A DNA stretch of 38,812 bases from NCBI GenBank assembly GCA_022510805.1, contig JAFLSS010000014.1, positions 1 to 38,812 of the forward strand, written 5' to 3'. The translations under genes were made by a program, and so were the position numbers. Below the pieces are notes generated by a model that saw only the letters and a list, made by a program, of their open reading frames with translations, did no database searches and was not told the DNA's origin. Source of the DNA: Akkermansiaceae bacterium. Its GTDB lineage: Bacteria > Verrucomicrobiota > Verrucomicrobiia > Verrucomicrobiales > Akkermansiaceae. Position 1 is the stretch's first letter. Each line of letters opens with the position of its first letter. Below, in pieces: positions 14,731 to 24,806 of this stretch.

Positions 14731-17700
14731 ATGAAACTGCACCTGCCTTTAGGCTTGCTAGCCGCTCTTGTTGCAACGTTTGGAGCCCTTACGCCCCATG
14801 CCGAGTCTGCACAGATTCTCACCCGTAATTTCTATACTAACGATAGCTGGGAGCCCGGCCTTTTGGGTGTCTACAATCTCAATCTGGGGGACAACGCCAT
14901 CCTCGGCAATGATTGGTCCATCCATTTCACGGGCACGCGCCGCGGTGATCTCCTGATCGTTGCCACGGGCCACAATGGCGCAAACTTCACATACACGGCC
15001 GGCATGCCCATTGTTTATCCGGAGGAAAGCTTTGATACCAAAAACTTTGCCTTCATGATCTCCCCGGATGGCAGGTTCCTCCGCGTGAACCTGCGTGACG
15101 ACTCGCCGCAGCATGCTCACATACGCGCCACGGAGATGCAGGCGCAGGAAAAGGAAAAGGATCGCTTCACCAATGCGCATATCGAGTTCCGCTTTTCGGA
15201 GGAAGGTCTTGGGTATTATCTCAATAATGAGCGGCTGCTCTTCATCAGCGGCGGCCTGCTGAGCAACCCGCCGGATGGTCAGCGTAATTTCTACACGGAC
15301 TACACCCAGCCCATTCAGTGGTTGAGTGTCTATATCGGCGGCAGAAATGAGCTGGGTGATTGCTATATTGACAATGTGTTGGAGATGGATGAGACCAACC
15401 TCTACACATGGACCGGCAACGGCGTGACCACCATGGGCGCCAATTCCGGCGATATGTACAAGAACTACAACACCTCCACGCGCTCCGATGCAGTGGCTAC
15501 CATGGTGACGCAGGCGGGCTTCTCGACAACGGCTTTCTCCAACAACAAACCTGCAAACGGCTCCTACGGCCGCCTCAAGTTTGTGCCGGCGGGTGAATAC
15601 TTTGTGGGGGCCGATGTGACCAACAACCGCGACCAGGATATCAGAAGCATCTCCGTGGGTGAGGGTGTGAACCTGACGACCTCTACCAGCATGGGGCGCA
15701 CTCTCTACCTGGGCGGTCTCTTGGTGATGGAGGGCGCCACCAACTACTCGCTCTCGTCCCAGCGCGGGAGTGACAGCGCCCTCGTGCTCGGCAGCCACCG
15801 CCCCGGCAGCACCACGGTGGAGTTCACCATCAACGAGACATTCAGCCTGGGCACAGCGGCGAGCCCCTGGGGCTCCATCGAGCTGGATGAAGCGGTGACG
15901 GCGCTGGATATCGAAGTTGCCTCCGGCAAGAAGTTCGATCTCTATGCCAGCACGGCCAACGGCGCGCATCTGTTCACGCCGGCCAACGGCAGCCTCACGC
16001 TTTCCGGCGGCGGCTCCCTGGTGCTGCACAGCACGGCGTTTGACCTCACGGGAGCGACTATCACCCTGACGGAGGCCAGCATCTTTGACCTGGGCGGCAA
16101 CACGCTGGGTGATGCGGTGATGACCATCAACAACGGCTCGCTGAAAAACGCCGCCAACTACGCCGGGACAGTCAGCATCGATGCCGATGCGACCTGCGGT
16201 GTCATCGACATGGGCGGCGTGAGCGCAGAAAAGATCACCAGCATCAAATCAACCGCCTCCAGCACCTCACTCAAGAACATCGGCACCGGCACGCTCACCT
16301 TCTCAGGTAATGAGCCGGATGTGCTGCACATCGGCCAGAAGAACCTCACGGATGAGAAAAAAGGCAGCGGCACCTGGCTGCTGCACTTCTCCAAGCCGGA
16401 GGACAGCATGCTCACCTTTGAGCCCAATGCTCAGGTGAGCCTGGTGATGGATGATGACTTGAAGTATGACCTGAACGGCTCATATGAGGGGCGCCGCTAT
16501 CTGTGGTTCAGCAATGCGGATTTCGACTTTGACGGCGAGGGGGTGGACCCGACGGATTTCCACCAGCTGCAAGATTGGTTTGACTCGCACTTCAGCATCG
16601 ACCCGGGCACGGAGGTGACCTTCCTTTCGGAGCTGGAGCCCAACGGCACCTCCGGCAAGTTCCTCTTCGTGCTGAGTGCATCGCATATCTGGTACACCAG
16701 CCGCCATGGTGAGGAGGTGAGCCTCATCGACCGCTTCGATGACCCGGCTCGCTGGCAGCAGATGGTGGTGGACACCAAGCTGGATCTCGACCTCACCCCC
16801 ACCGCCACCAACAACACCATCTACCTGCGCTACCTCTCCTCCCGCGGAAAGGACAGCAGCGATGGCGGCAAACTGGTCATCACCCGTGTGGACCCGGATT
16901 CCAGCAATCGCGAGCTGCACGTGAATCTCTCCAATGAAGCCACTCTCAACGGCACCGCGCAGGTGAACCCCGACTCTGTCTTCAAGAAGGACATCGTAGT
17001 GGTGGATGACGCCGGGCTGACAATTTTGGAGAAGACGGGTGAGGGCACCCTGACAATTGAGGGCAATCTCACCAGCAACGGCACGCTGGAGGTACACGCG
17101 GGCACGCTGGCGATAGATGGTGATGACAGCAGCGTGGGCGCGCTGTCGAAGATAAACGGCACACTCTCCGTGGGCGGCACGCTCACCGTGACCGGTGATA
17201 CCGATGTGCGCAATGGCAACAACGAATCCGGCGTGTCCTCCGAGGGTTATATTGTGGGCGATGGCACGCTGGTGGTGCAGGCAGATTTCCAGGCCGGCAG
17301 CCGCCTTTCCATGGACAACACCCTGACCCTGCAAGTAGATGAGGACGGCAAGCTGCACTTGGATGATGACACGCCCACGCACCTGGGCGCCTTTGCCGGC
17401 GACGGTGTGGTGGATCTCGGCGGGGCAGATGTCTACCTCAGCGGCAAACAGGCGGAGTTCTCCGGCACGCTCGTGTCCGACATCGGCGCCTCGGCGAACA
17501 TCCACATCAGCCACGAGGGCACCCACCAGATCCTGCGCACGGACGGCGTCTCCTGGAACCTGAATGTGGAGGACGGCGCGCAGCTCACCCTCATCGGCAC
17601 AGGCGCCACCACCAAGCGCGCGGGCACCGCCTCCTATGGTGATATCAACATCAGCGGGGCAGATGATTTCTTCGACAGCAAGGCCGGATACCTGGTGATC

Positions 17701-19266
17701 AGCGCGCCCGGCGCGGGTGAGCAATACGCCGCCGGCACCTCGGTGAGTGTGAATAACCTCTCCATCGGCGCGGACTCGGTGATTGAGCTGCGCTACAACT
17801 TCCGCGGCGCCACAGATGAGGATCTCAACACCGTGGGCGCCGTAGTCAACGCGGTGGACAAGATCACCATCGGCCGAGATGCGCTCTTCGTGCTCAACAG
17901 CGTGGGCAGCAGCTTCAACCTGCAGAAGGGTGAAGACCTCGTGAACTACACCATCATGCACGCCGAAGAGGGCATCGACGGCTACTACATGAGCGGCGAG
18001 TCTCTCAACTGGGATTCAGAGGGCATCTTCATGATCTTCTACCGCGACATCTCGCTCACGGTGGAGGGGAACAATGTGGTGCTCAACGCCCGCGTGCAGA
18101 ATGAGAACGTGTTTGCCCCCATCGCCATGGACGCCTCGGCCATGGCAGGCGCCAACCTGCTGTGGGCGGCTCGCCTGAGCAAGCCCATGGAGGACATGAA
18201 CTCCCTGCTCTACCAGATCATGGATTACACGGCACGTGAGGCCATCAAGGGCAACCCGGCAGAGGCCAGCCGCATCCTCTCATCCGTGGCGGGCAGCACA
18301 CTGCCCACCCTGGGCACCGCTCAGCGGGACAGCCTGCGCTCCCACCTCATGCGCATGCGCGACCACACCGGGCTCATGGGGCTGGACACCGAGTACAGCT
18401 ATGAGGAGCTGCCCTACTACCACTGCTGGGTGGAGGGCACCGGCCACTTTGCCCAGCTGCAGCATGACAACATGCTCAGCGGCTACAAGCTCAACTCCTG
18501 GGGCGGCTCCCTGGGGGTGGACATTGATGTGGACAACACCACGAGTGTCGGCCTGGCTGTCACCGCGCTCTACGGGGATCTCACCGCCGGCTCGGCAGAC
18601 CACCTGACGGGTGATATGGATAGTGTGTACCTGAGCTTTATCGGCAAGTTTGCCAAGAATCGCTGGACTCACACCGTGGCGGCCTCGTTCGGCTTCAATG
18701 ACTTCTCAACCGAGCGCACAGTGGATTATGGCTACGGCCGCAGCTACAAGACCCAAGGCTCAACCAGCGGCTGGGGCGTGGGCGCCATGTATGAAATCAC
18801 CTACGACTACGAGCTGGAGGCAGAGGGTGCGAGCATCTTGCAGCCCTTGCTCAACCTCTCCGTCGCCAAGACCTCCCTGCGCAGCTTCCACGAATCCGGC
18901 CCGGAGGACATGTCGCTCGACGTGGGCAAGCAGGAGTGGACCTCTGCCTCGGTGGGAGTGGGCGCCCGCTGGCTTGTGGCGCTCGGGGAAAACTTCTTCA
19001 ACCGCGCGACTCAGCTCGAGCTGCGGGCCAATATCGCGCAGGACCTGGGTGACACGCAGGGTGAGACCAGCGTAGCGCTGCAGGCAAACCCGGGCTACTC
19101 GGACAAGGTGAAAGCCGCGAAAGCCGGCGCCACGGCGCTGCAATTCGGGGCCGGCCTGCGCGTGCCCGTCTCTGAGAAGAGCACGCTGCATGCCAACGCC
19201 AATGCCGATATCCGCTCCGGCATGGCCACGTGGAACCTCACCGCGGGCTACAAGTTCAGCTTCTGA
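14731..19266 (+). CDS. Giant autotransporter (type Va) with beta-helix passenger
   Basis: This 1511-residue protein has a signal peptide at about 1-27 (MKLHLPLGLLAALVA, cleavage near PHAESA). The N-terminal region up to about 220 is rich in alternating strands, with a lectin or laminin-G-like look. A long passenger of short Gly/Thr/Asn/Asp-rich strand repeats covers about 225-1120. A linker helix lies at about 1130-1215, and the C-terminal autotransporter beta-barrel at about 1225-1511 ends in the outer-membrane-protein signature YKFSF with a terminal Phe. The barrel would insert in the outer membrane and display the passenger. I see no protease motif, so adhesion or surface-layer function is an inference. 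It is a single gene with its own promoter and a hairpin after the stop. Confidence 0.88.
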   Translation: MKLHLPLGLLAALVATFGALTPHAESAQILTRNFYTNDSWEPGLLGVYNLNLGDNAILGNDWSIHFTGTRRGDLLIVATGHNGANFTYTAGMPIVYPEESFDTKNFAFMISPDGRFLRVNLRDDSPQHAHIRATEMQAQEKEKDRFTNAHIEFRFSEEGLGYYLNNERLLFISGGLLSNPPDGQRNFYTDYTQPIQWLSVYIGGRNELGDCYIDNVLEMDETNLYTWTGNGVTTMGANSGDMYKNYNTSTRSDAVATMVTQAGFSTTAFSNNKPANGSYGRLKFVPAGEYFVGADVTNNRDQDIRSISVGEGVNLTTSTSMGRTLYLGGLLVMEGATNYSLSSQRGSDSALVLGSHRPGSTTVEFTINETFSLGTAASPWGSIELDEAVTALDIEVASGKKFDLYASTANGAHLFTPANGSLTLSGGGSLVLHSTAFDLTGATITLTEASIFDLGGNTLGDAVMTINNGSLKNAANYAGTVSIDADATCGVIDMGGVSAEKITSIKSTASSTSLKNIGTGTLTFSGNEPDVLHIGQKNLTDEKKGSGTWLLHFSKPEDSMLTFEPNAQVSLVMDDDLKYDLNGSYEGRRYLWFSNADFDFDGEGVDPTDFHQLQDWFDSHFSIDPGTEVTFLSELEPNGTSGKFLFVLSASHIWYTSRHGEEVSLIDRFDDPARWQQMVVDTKLDLDLTPTATNNTIYLRYLSSRGKDSSDGGKLVITRVDPDSSNRELHVNLSNEATLNGTAQVNPDSVFKKDIVVVDDAGLTILEKTGEGTLTIEGNLTSNGTLEVHAGTLAIDGDDSSVGALSKINGTLSVGGTLTVTGDTDVRNGNNESGVSSEGYIVGDGTLVVQADFQAGSRLSMDNTLTLQVDEDGKLHLDDDTPTHLGAFAGDGVVDLGGADVYLSGKQAEFSGTLVSDIGASANIHISHEGTHQILRTDGVSWNLNVEDGAQLTLIGTGATTKRAGTASYGDINISGADDFFDSKAGYLVISAPGAGEQYAAGTSVSVNNLSIGADSVIELRYNFRGATDEDLNTVGAVVNAVDKITIGRDALFVLNSVGSSFNLQKGEDLVNYTIMHAEEGIDGYYMSGESLNWDSEGIFMIFYRDISLTVEGNNVVLNARVQNENVFAPIAMDASAMAGANLLWAARLSKPMEDMNSLLYQIMDYTAREAIKGNPAEASRILSSVAGSTLPTLGTAQRDSLRSHLMRMRDHTGLMGLDTEYSYEELPYYHCWVEGTGHFAQLQHDNMLSGYKLNSWGGSLGVDIDVDNTTSVGLAVTALYGDLTAGSADHLTGDMDSVYLSFIGKFAKNRWTHTVAASFGFNDFSTERTVDYGYGRSYKTQGSTSGWGVGAMYEITYDYELEAEGASILQPLLNLSVAKTSLRSFHESGPEDMSLDVGKQEWTSASVGVGARWLVALGENFFNRATQLELRANIAQDLGDTQGETSVALQANPGYSDKVKAAKAGATALQFGAGLRVPVSEKSTLHANANADIRSGMATWNLTAGYKFSF

Positions 19267-19338
19267 TCACCACCCCGCGCGCGCTCAAGGGGCGGAGAGG
19301 GAGGCCACCCCGCCTCTCTTCCCCGGGCAGCGAGCACC

Positions 19339-19366
19339 AGGCGGCGCGTCGCAGGATGCGCCGCCT
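19339..19366 (+). terminator. Candidate terminator after the autotransporter gene
   Basis: AGGCGGCGC (19339-19347) and GCGCCGCCT (19358-19366) form a 9-bp stem with a 10-base loop, followed by a short T-rich stretch (TTTGCTT, counting the last stem base). It lies 73 bases after the autotransporter stop. The T tail is poor, so moderate support. Confidence 0.5.
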
Positions 19367-19444
19367 TTGCTTGCCGCGGGGCGGGCACATTGCGCGCAGG
19401 GGCAAATTTGTGTGGCATACGCGGCATCATGTCTCGGATACCGC

Positions 19445-19473
19445 TTTTATATGATGGACAAGTATGGTATATT
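19445..19473 (+). promoter_or_regulatory. Weak candidate promoter for clpP
   Basis: TATATT at 19468-19473 is a good -10, with TTTTAT at 19445-19450 as a poor -35, spaced 17 bases. A start near 19480 would exclude the in-frame ATG at 19464 and favour clpP starting at 19491. Confidence 0.35.
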
Positions 19474-19490
19474 TTACACAGAACAACGCT

Positions 19491-20111
19491 ATGGATAAGA
19501 CACCTCAGAATTACTACTACATTCCCACGGTCATCGAAAAGACCAGCACCGGCGAGCGCGCCTACGACATCTACTCGCGCCTCCTGCTCGACCGCGTCAT
19601 CTTCATCGGCACGGAGATCGACGACACCGTGGCCAATTCCGTCATCGCGCAGATGCTCTTTCTGCAGATGACAGAACCGAAGAAAGACATCCACCTCTAC
19701 ATCAACTCGCCCGGTGGGTCAGTGACGGCCGGGCTCGCCATCTACGACACCATGCAGTTCGTCTCGTGCGATATCAATACGTACTGCATCGGCATCGCCG
19801 CCTCCATGGCCTCGGTCCTGCTGGCGGCCGGCACCAAGGGCAAGCGCTTCTGCCTGCCCAACTCACATGTGATGATCCACCAGGTGCGCGGCGGCGCCCA
19901 GGGCACGGCGGCAGATGTGGAGCGCACCATCAACTTCATGTTCAGCCTGGACAAGCGGCTCACGGGGATACTGGCTCACCACACAGGCAAGGATCCCAAG
20001 GTGGTGAAGCGTGACCAAGACCGCGATAACTACATGACGGCGGAGGAATCTCTGGCCTATGGGCTGGTGGATCGCATCCTGACGCACAAGCCGGAAGCCC
20101 CGACCAAATAA
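19491..20111 (+). CDS. clpP: ATP-dependent Clp protease proteolytic subunit
   Basis: This 206-residue serine protease forms the tetradecameric chamber of ClpXP. Family blocks are [18 protein letters not shown], the catalytic Ser105 in GIAASMAS, His130 in SHVMIHQ, and the catalytic Asp in the R-D-Q-D-R-D block near 174-179, then [10 protein letters not shown] chose ATG 19491 over 19464 because the candidate -10 box overlaps the earlier codons. It is followed six bases later by clpX, so the two are probably one transcript with tsaD. Confidence 0.96.
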   Translation: MDKTPQNYYYIPTVIEKTSTGERAYDIYSRLLLDRVIFIGTEIDDTVANSVIAQMLFLQMTEPKKDIHLYINSPGGSVTAGLAIYDTMQFVSCDINTYCIGIAASMASVLLAAGTKGKRFCLPNSHVMIHQVRGGAQGTAADVERTINFMFSLDKRLTGILAHHTGKDPKVVKRDQDRDNYMTAEESLAYGLVDRILTHKPEAPTK

Positions 20112-20117
20112 CGCGCT

Positions 20118-21452
<1,335 letters not shown>

Positions 21453-21454
21453 CC

Positions 21455-22525
21455 ATGCGAATCCTGGGCATCGAGTCGAGCTGTGATGAAACAGCGGCCG
21501 CCCTGCTGGAGACAAGTGACTCCGGCAGCGGCGTGCGCGTGCTCTCCTCGGTCATCTCCACGCAGATTCCTCTGCACCGGCTCTATGGCGGGGTCATCCC
21601 CGAGCTCGCCTCGCGCAACCACTCCGGCTGCCTGCCCTCGGTGCTGCAAGATGCCCTCAGCCAAGCCGGCTGCGGCATCGAACAGGTGGATGCCTTTGCC
21701 GCCACAGGCGGGCCCGGGCTGGTGGCTGCCCTGCTCGTGGGGCACACCGCGGCCAAGGCGCTGGCGTTGGCGGCGGGCAAGCCCTTTGTCTCCGTCAATC
21801 ACCTGGAGGGGCACCTGCTCTCGCCCTTCCTGCACTGCCCGGAAGAGCTCACCAGGCCGCACATGCCGCCGCCGCACCTGGGGCTGGTGGTCTCCGGCGG
21901 GCACACGCTGCTGCTGGATGTGCGGGGGCTGGGGGATTACCGCCTGCTGGGCCGCTCACGCGATGACGCCGCAGGCGAGGCTTTTGACAAGGTGGCCAAG
22001 ATGCTGGACCTGCCGTACCCCGGCGGCCCGGAGATCGACACCCGCGCCGAGCAGGGCGACCCGCAGCGCTTTGAGCTGCCCCGCCCCATGCTGCACGAGC
22101 CGCATTTCGATTTCTCCTTCTCCGGGCTCAAGACGGCTATTCTCTACACGCTGCCCAAGCTGAGCCCCGGCGGTGACCCGCGAGAGCTTGACCCCACCAC
22201 CCTCTGCGACCTCTGCGCCGGCGTGCGTGAGGCCATTGTCGACGTGCTCGCGCAAAAGACCCTGCGGGCGCTGCGCCACACCGGCCACCGCATCCTGGCC
22301 ATCTCCGGCGGCGTGTCCTGCAACAAAGCCCTGCGCGCGCGCATGAGCGACCTCTGCCGGCGGGAGGGGGTGCGCCTGCTGCTGCCGCCCCCCGCGCTCA
22401 CCACGGACAACGCCGCCATGATCGCCTACGCCGGGCTGCTGCACGCCCGCGCCGGGGAGTTCTCCCCGCTCGAGGCCACCGTGGATCCCAATTTACCGCT
22501 CGCAGGGTTTGCCACCCGCTCCTGA
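21455..22525 (+). CDS. tsaD: tRNA N6-adenosine threonylcarbamoyltransferase
   Basis: This 356-residue protein is the catalytic TsaD/Kae1 subunit that transfers threonylcarbamoyl from TC-AMP to A37 of ANN-decoding tRNAs, working with TsaB, TsaE and TsaC (not seen here). Family marks are LGIESSCDETAAAL at the N-terminus, Y-G-G-V-I-P-E-L-A-S-R-x-H, the metal-binding His116 and His120 in V-N-H-L-E-G-H, V-S-G-G-H-T, G-E-A-F-D-K-V-A-K, and the distal T-D-N-A-A-M-I-A-Y-A-G with the metal Asp. It starts two bases after clpX, so it is very likely co-transcribed with clpPX. Confidence 0.97.
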   Translation: MRILGIESSCDETAAALLETSDSGSGVRVLSSVISTQIPLHRLYGGVIPELASRNHSGCLPSVLQDALSQAGCGIEQVDAFAATGGPGLVAALLVGHTAAKALALAAGKPFVSVNHLEGHLLSPFLHCPEELTRPHMPPPHLGLVVSGGHTLLLDVRGLGDYRLLGRSRDDAAGEAFDKVAKMLDLPYPGGPEIDTRAEQGDPQRFELPRPMLHEPHFDFSFSGLKTAILYTLPKLSPGGDPRELDPTTLCDLCAGVREAIVDVLAQKTLRALRHTGHRILAISGGVSCNKALRARMSDLCRREGVRLLLPPPALTTDNAAMIAYAGLLHARAGEFSPLEATVDPNLPLAGFATRS

Positions 22526-22558
22526 CGGCGCCCCTGCTCCTCTCTGCACACTAAGCAT

Positions 22559-23455
22559 ATGAATCTGAGAGATAAACTCCGCCGCATCCTGCCCGACATC
22601 CTGCCCCGCCGCGAGCAGGATGCCATCAAGGGGCGCGAGCTCATCTCACGCGTGCGCGAGGTGCTCGGCAACACCTACTCCGATGGCTCGCTGCGGACGC
22701 AGTTCTCGCTGCTGGCGCTCGAAGCGGACACCTGTCTCGCGCGCATCCCCAATGGCCAAGGCTACTACCTGCGCCGCGCAGGAGACCCCCTGCCCTCACT
22801 GCAAGAGGTATTTGACGAGGGGCCGGACACCCCGGCCGACTCCCCGCTGCACCGCGCCATCGCGCTGGCGGTGCGGCTGTATGACACCGCGGGGCTGAGT
22901 GTTTTTGCCTACCCGCCGGAGGAAGAAAGCTGGGGGCACCCGGATCTCGTGGTGGTGCAATGGCCCGCCGGCCAATGGGGAGAGGATGGCGCCTACACCA
23001 TGCGCCCCGGCAAAGGGCGGCACGCCACCTACCGCGCCGTGTGTGTGGGCGTGGCCGACTCGCCGGAGGTGAGCCGCCAGGCCTTTTACCGCGCGCTGGC
23101 CTGCGGGCAGTGGGCCCAGGAGTCAGAGCTGCTGCTCATCGGCCCGGCCGGTGAGGCAGAGGAGGAGCTCACGCGGCTCGCCTCCCTCTACGGAGTGGGG
23201 GTGCGCTGCTTGGCAGACCCGGATCAGCTGGCGCAGCTACCTGAGACAGAGCGCCTCTTCCGCGCTGAGTTATCAGCTGCGCGCGACCTGCTGGCAGAGC
23301 TCCCCCAAGTGGTGCTGGCTCCCCCGCGCCACCAGGACCACCCCGCTTTCAGCCCCGAGGACATGCCGGATGTGCTCCCCGTGCAAGAATGGGCCCGGCA
23401 ATGCGTCGCCCGCGGCCGAGTCGAATCCTACGAACGCCGCGTAGCCGTGCACTAA
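22559..23455 (+). CDS. Winged-helix protein with degenerate PD-(D/E)XK-like domain
   Basis: This 298-residue soluble protein is not one I recognise by name. Residues 1-75 are basic, with a helical pattern that looks like a winged helix (R-D-K-L-R-R-I-L-P..., then R-T-Q-F-S-L-L-A-L-E, then a wing-like I-P-N-G-Q-G-Y-Y-L-R). Residues about 95-225 follow the order of a restriction-endonuclease fold: H-P-D-L-V-V-V strand, a loop, a strand A-V-C-V-G-V, a helix with Q-A-F-Y-R-A-L-A-C-G-Q-W-A, a strand L-L-L-I-G-P, and a Y-G-V-G-V-R-C-L block. The strand that should carry E-x-K reads VCVGV, so the catalytic Lys seems lost. It may bind DNA or RNA without cutting it. It starts 33 bases after tsaD. Confidence 0.6.
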   Translation: MNLRDKLRRILPDILPRREQDAIKGRELISRVREVLGNTYSDGSLRTQFSLLALEADTCLARIPNGQGYYLRRAGDPLPSLQEVFDEGPDTPADSPLHRAIALAVRLYDTAGLSVFAYPPEEESWGHPDLVVVQWPAGQWGEDGAYTMRPGKGRHATYRAVCVGVADSPEVSRQAFYRALACGQWAQESELLLIGPAGEAEEELTRLASLYGVGVRCLADPDQLAQLPETERLFRAELSAARDLLAELPQVVLAPPRHQDHPAFSPEDMPDVLPVQEWARQCVARGRVESYERRVAVH

Positions 23456-23475
23456 CCCACCCCCCTTATCACCAG

Positions 23476-24294
23476 ATGACGAAGCTCCTGACCAAATGTG
23501 CCATCTTGCTCGGCGGCCTCTACGCCACCGGGTTCGCGCTTTGGAATTTGTGGCACACCGCCGTCTTTGTCTATGAATCCGAAGTGGTGCCGGGCATAGT
23601 GGAAGACATGACCGAGAAGCACAACATGGGCATGCTCGAAATGCTGCGCCACGGCAACCTGCCCTGGGAGGGCGACATCGCCTACCACCCCATCGTGCGC
23701 TATGATTTCGCCGGCTATTCCCGCCTGGACTCCACCCTGCCGGACCTCGACAACAAAGAATACTCCAACCACCAGCAGGTGGAAATCATCATCAACCCAC
23801 AGCAGCCCCACCAGCGCCACCTCAACCGCGCCAAATTCCTGTGGCTCGGGGACATACTGCTGCTGGTGCTGGGGGCTCTGCTGCTCCTGATCTCCCGCCA
23901 CCTGCTCAAGCGGCGCAAGAAAAAAGCCCGCGCCGCCGCCCCGGCTGCCCACAAGCCGGAGCGCCCCGCCCCGGCCGCAGAAGCCGCCCCGACGCCCCGT
24001 CCCGCGCCGGCTCCCAAGCAGGCGCCTAAGCCGGCACCCCCCGCCAAACAGCCCAAGCCGGAAGCCGCAGAGCCGGAGTTCCGGCTCGAACCCGAAGAGG
24101 CGCCCCCTGCCCCCAAGCGCCGCCGCAAGACAAGCAGCTCCTCCTCTTCTTCCCGCAGCAAAAAAACAGCTTCCGATCCCGACAAGCCCAAGCGCACCCG
24201 CGCGAAAAAAACGGCCGCCGCCGGTGATGCCGCCCCCAAAACACCCGCCAAGCGCCGCCGCAAAAAGCAAGACTCAGCCGCCGCGGCCGACTGA
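23476..24294 (+). CDS. DUF3592-like membrane protein with histone-H1-like tail
   Basis: This 272-residue protein has a hydrophobic helix at about 5-27 and a second at about 123-142, with an extracytoplasmic loop between them that contains Y-H-P-I-V-R-Y-D-F and V-E-I-I-I-N-P. This is the arrangement of DUF3592-type proteins, of unknown function. After the second helix comes a cytoplasmic tail of about 125 residues made of Lys, Arg, Ala, Pro and Ser. It starts with an RRKKK cluster, becomes Pro/Ala/Glu-rich, then ends in a Ser run and repeated A-K-K/P-K-R-T-R-A-K-K blocks like eukaryotic or chlamydial histone H1. A nucleic-acid contact is an inference. The frame runs further upstream but ATG 23476 fits the first helix. 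Confidence 0.68.
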   Translation: MTKLLTKCAILLGGLYATGFALWNLWHTAVFVYESEVVPGIVEDMTEKHNMGMLEMLRHGNLPWEGDIAYHPIVRYDFAGYSRLDSTLPDLDNKEYSNHQQVEIIINPQQPHQRHLNRAKFLWLGDILLLVLGALLLLISRHLLKRRKKKARAAAPAAHKPERPAPAAEAAPTPRPAPAPKQAPKPAPPAKQPKPEAAEPEFRLEPEEAPPAPKRRRKTSSSSSSSRSKKTASDPDKPKRTRAKKTAAAGDAAPKTPAKRRRKKQDSAAAAD

Positions 24295-24424
24295 CCAGGA
24301 AGCCCGGCCCGCTGTGCGTGAAAAAGCCGGGAGCGAAAGTCCTCCTATCCCCCAAACCGGGCGAGAAAGTAAATCCAAACAGGCACAAAAAAGAAAAAGA
24401 ATTTCAAAAAATGGTAAATTCGGC

Positions 24425-24453
24425 TTGCGTTTTGTGCGCCGATGGTGTATAAG
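24425..24453 (+). promoter_or_regulatory. Promoter of the small basic protein gene
   Basis: TTGCGT (24425-24430) and TATAAG (24448-24453) are spaced exactly 17 bases. A start near 24460 would give a leader of about 48 bases before ATG 24508. The gap 24295-24507 holds nothing else recognisable. Confidence 0.6.
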
Positions 24454-24507
24454 GCGCAACCGCTCCGCGACTTGGAGCAGCGAACCTTTTACCACGAACA
24501 TCTGATT

Positions 24508-24663
24508 ATGTCCAAACACTCCTCACTGAAAGCTACTGGTACCGTGGGCGGCAAGCGCTCTGTGCTCAAGCGTTTCGAGCGCGTCAAGATCATGAAAGAG
24601 CGCGGTCAGTGGAAGCAGGGCCAAAGTCCCATCGGCCTTCCCAAGACGAAGTTTGAAGCGTAA
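24508..24663 (+). CDS. Small basic protein (Verrucomicrobiota/Chlamydiae family)
   Basis: This 51-residue, strongly basic protein (MSKHSSLKATGTVGGKRSVL, then an R-F-E-R-V-K-I-M-K-E-R helix and a G-L-P-K-T-K ending) fits a family known as "small basic protein" in Verrucomicrobiota and Chlamydiae genomes. The gly-rich S-V-L-K-R-x-E-R and L-P-K-T-K phrases are typical. It looks ribosomal-protein-like in size and charge, and a ribosome or RNA role is often suspected but not established to my knowledge. The frame extends upstream to 24442, but ATG 24508 fits the family length and the promoter at 24425-24453. It is useful as a lineage marker. Confidence 0.8.
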   Translation: MSKHSSLKATGTVGGKRSVLKRFERVKIMKERGQWKQGQSPIGLPKTKFEA

Positions 24664-24686
24664 GGACGACGCAACTTGCGGATTCG

Positions 24687-24767
24687 GCCCCGCGCCGGCT
24701 CCCCGCTGCGGCGGCCTGTGTTTTCTCCATCAGCCTCGCGTCTGTGCCCACAGCTGCGGGGCTTTTT
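24687..24767 (+). terminator. Candidate branched terminator or structured leader
   Basis: GCCCCGC (24687-24693) can pair with GCGGGGC (24756-24762), followed directly by TTTTTC. Inside are a GCCG/CGGC hairpin near 24694-24715 and CTGTG (24716-24720) with CACAG (24749-24753), giving a possible three-way junction. It would end the small basic protein transcript 100 bases after its stop, or act as a leader of the downstream pseudouridine synthase gene. Confidence 0.4.
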
Positions 24768-24806
24768 CTTTCCCCATTTTTTATCCTATCCCCCTTTATA
24801 TCTACC

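Noticed and set aside
16480..17961. A 493-codon minus-strand frame opposite the autotransporter
   Set aside because: Strand-repeat coding with biased codons keeps the opposite frame open; the composition is His/Val/Gly-rich without a domain.
24295..24507. A possible additional gene in the gap before the small basic protein
   Set aside because: The only plus-strand frame is the 3' shadow of the tail gene and lacks a start signal; the stretch is best explained as 3' end plus promoter.
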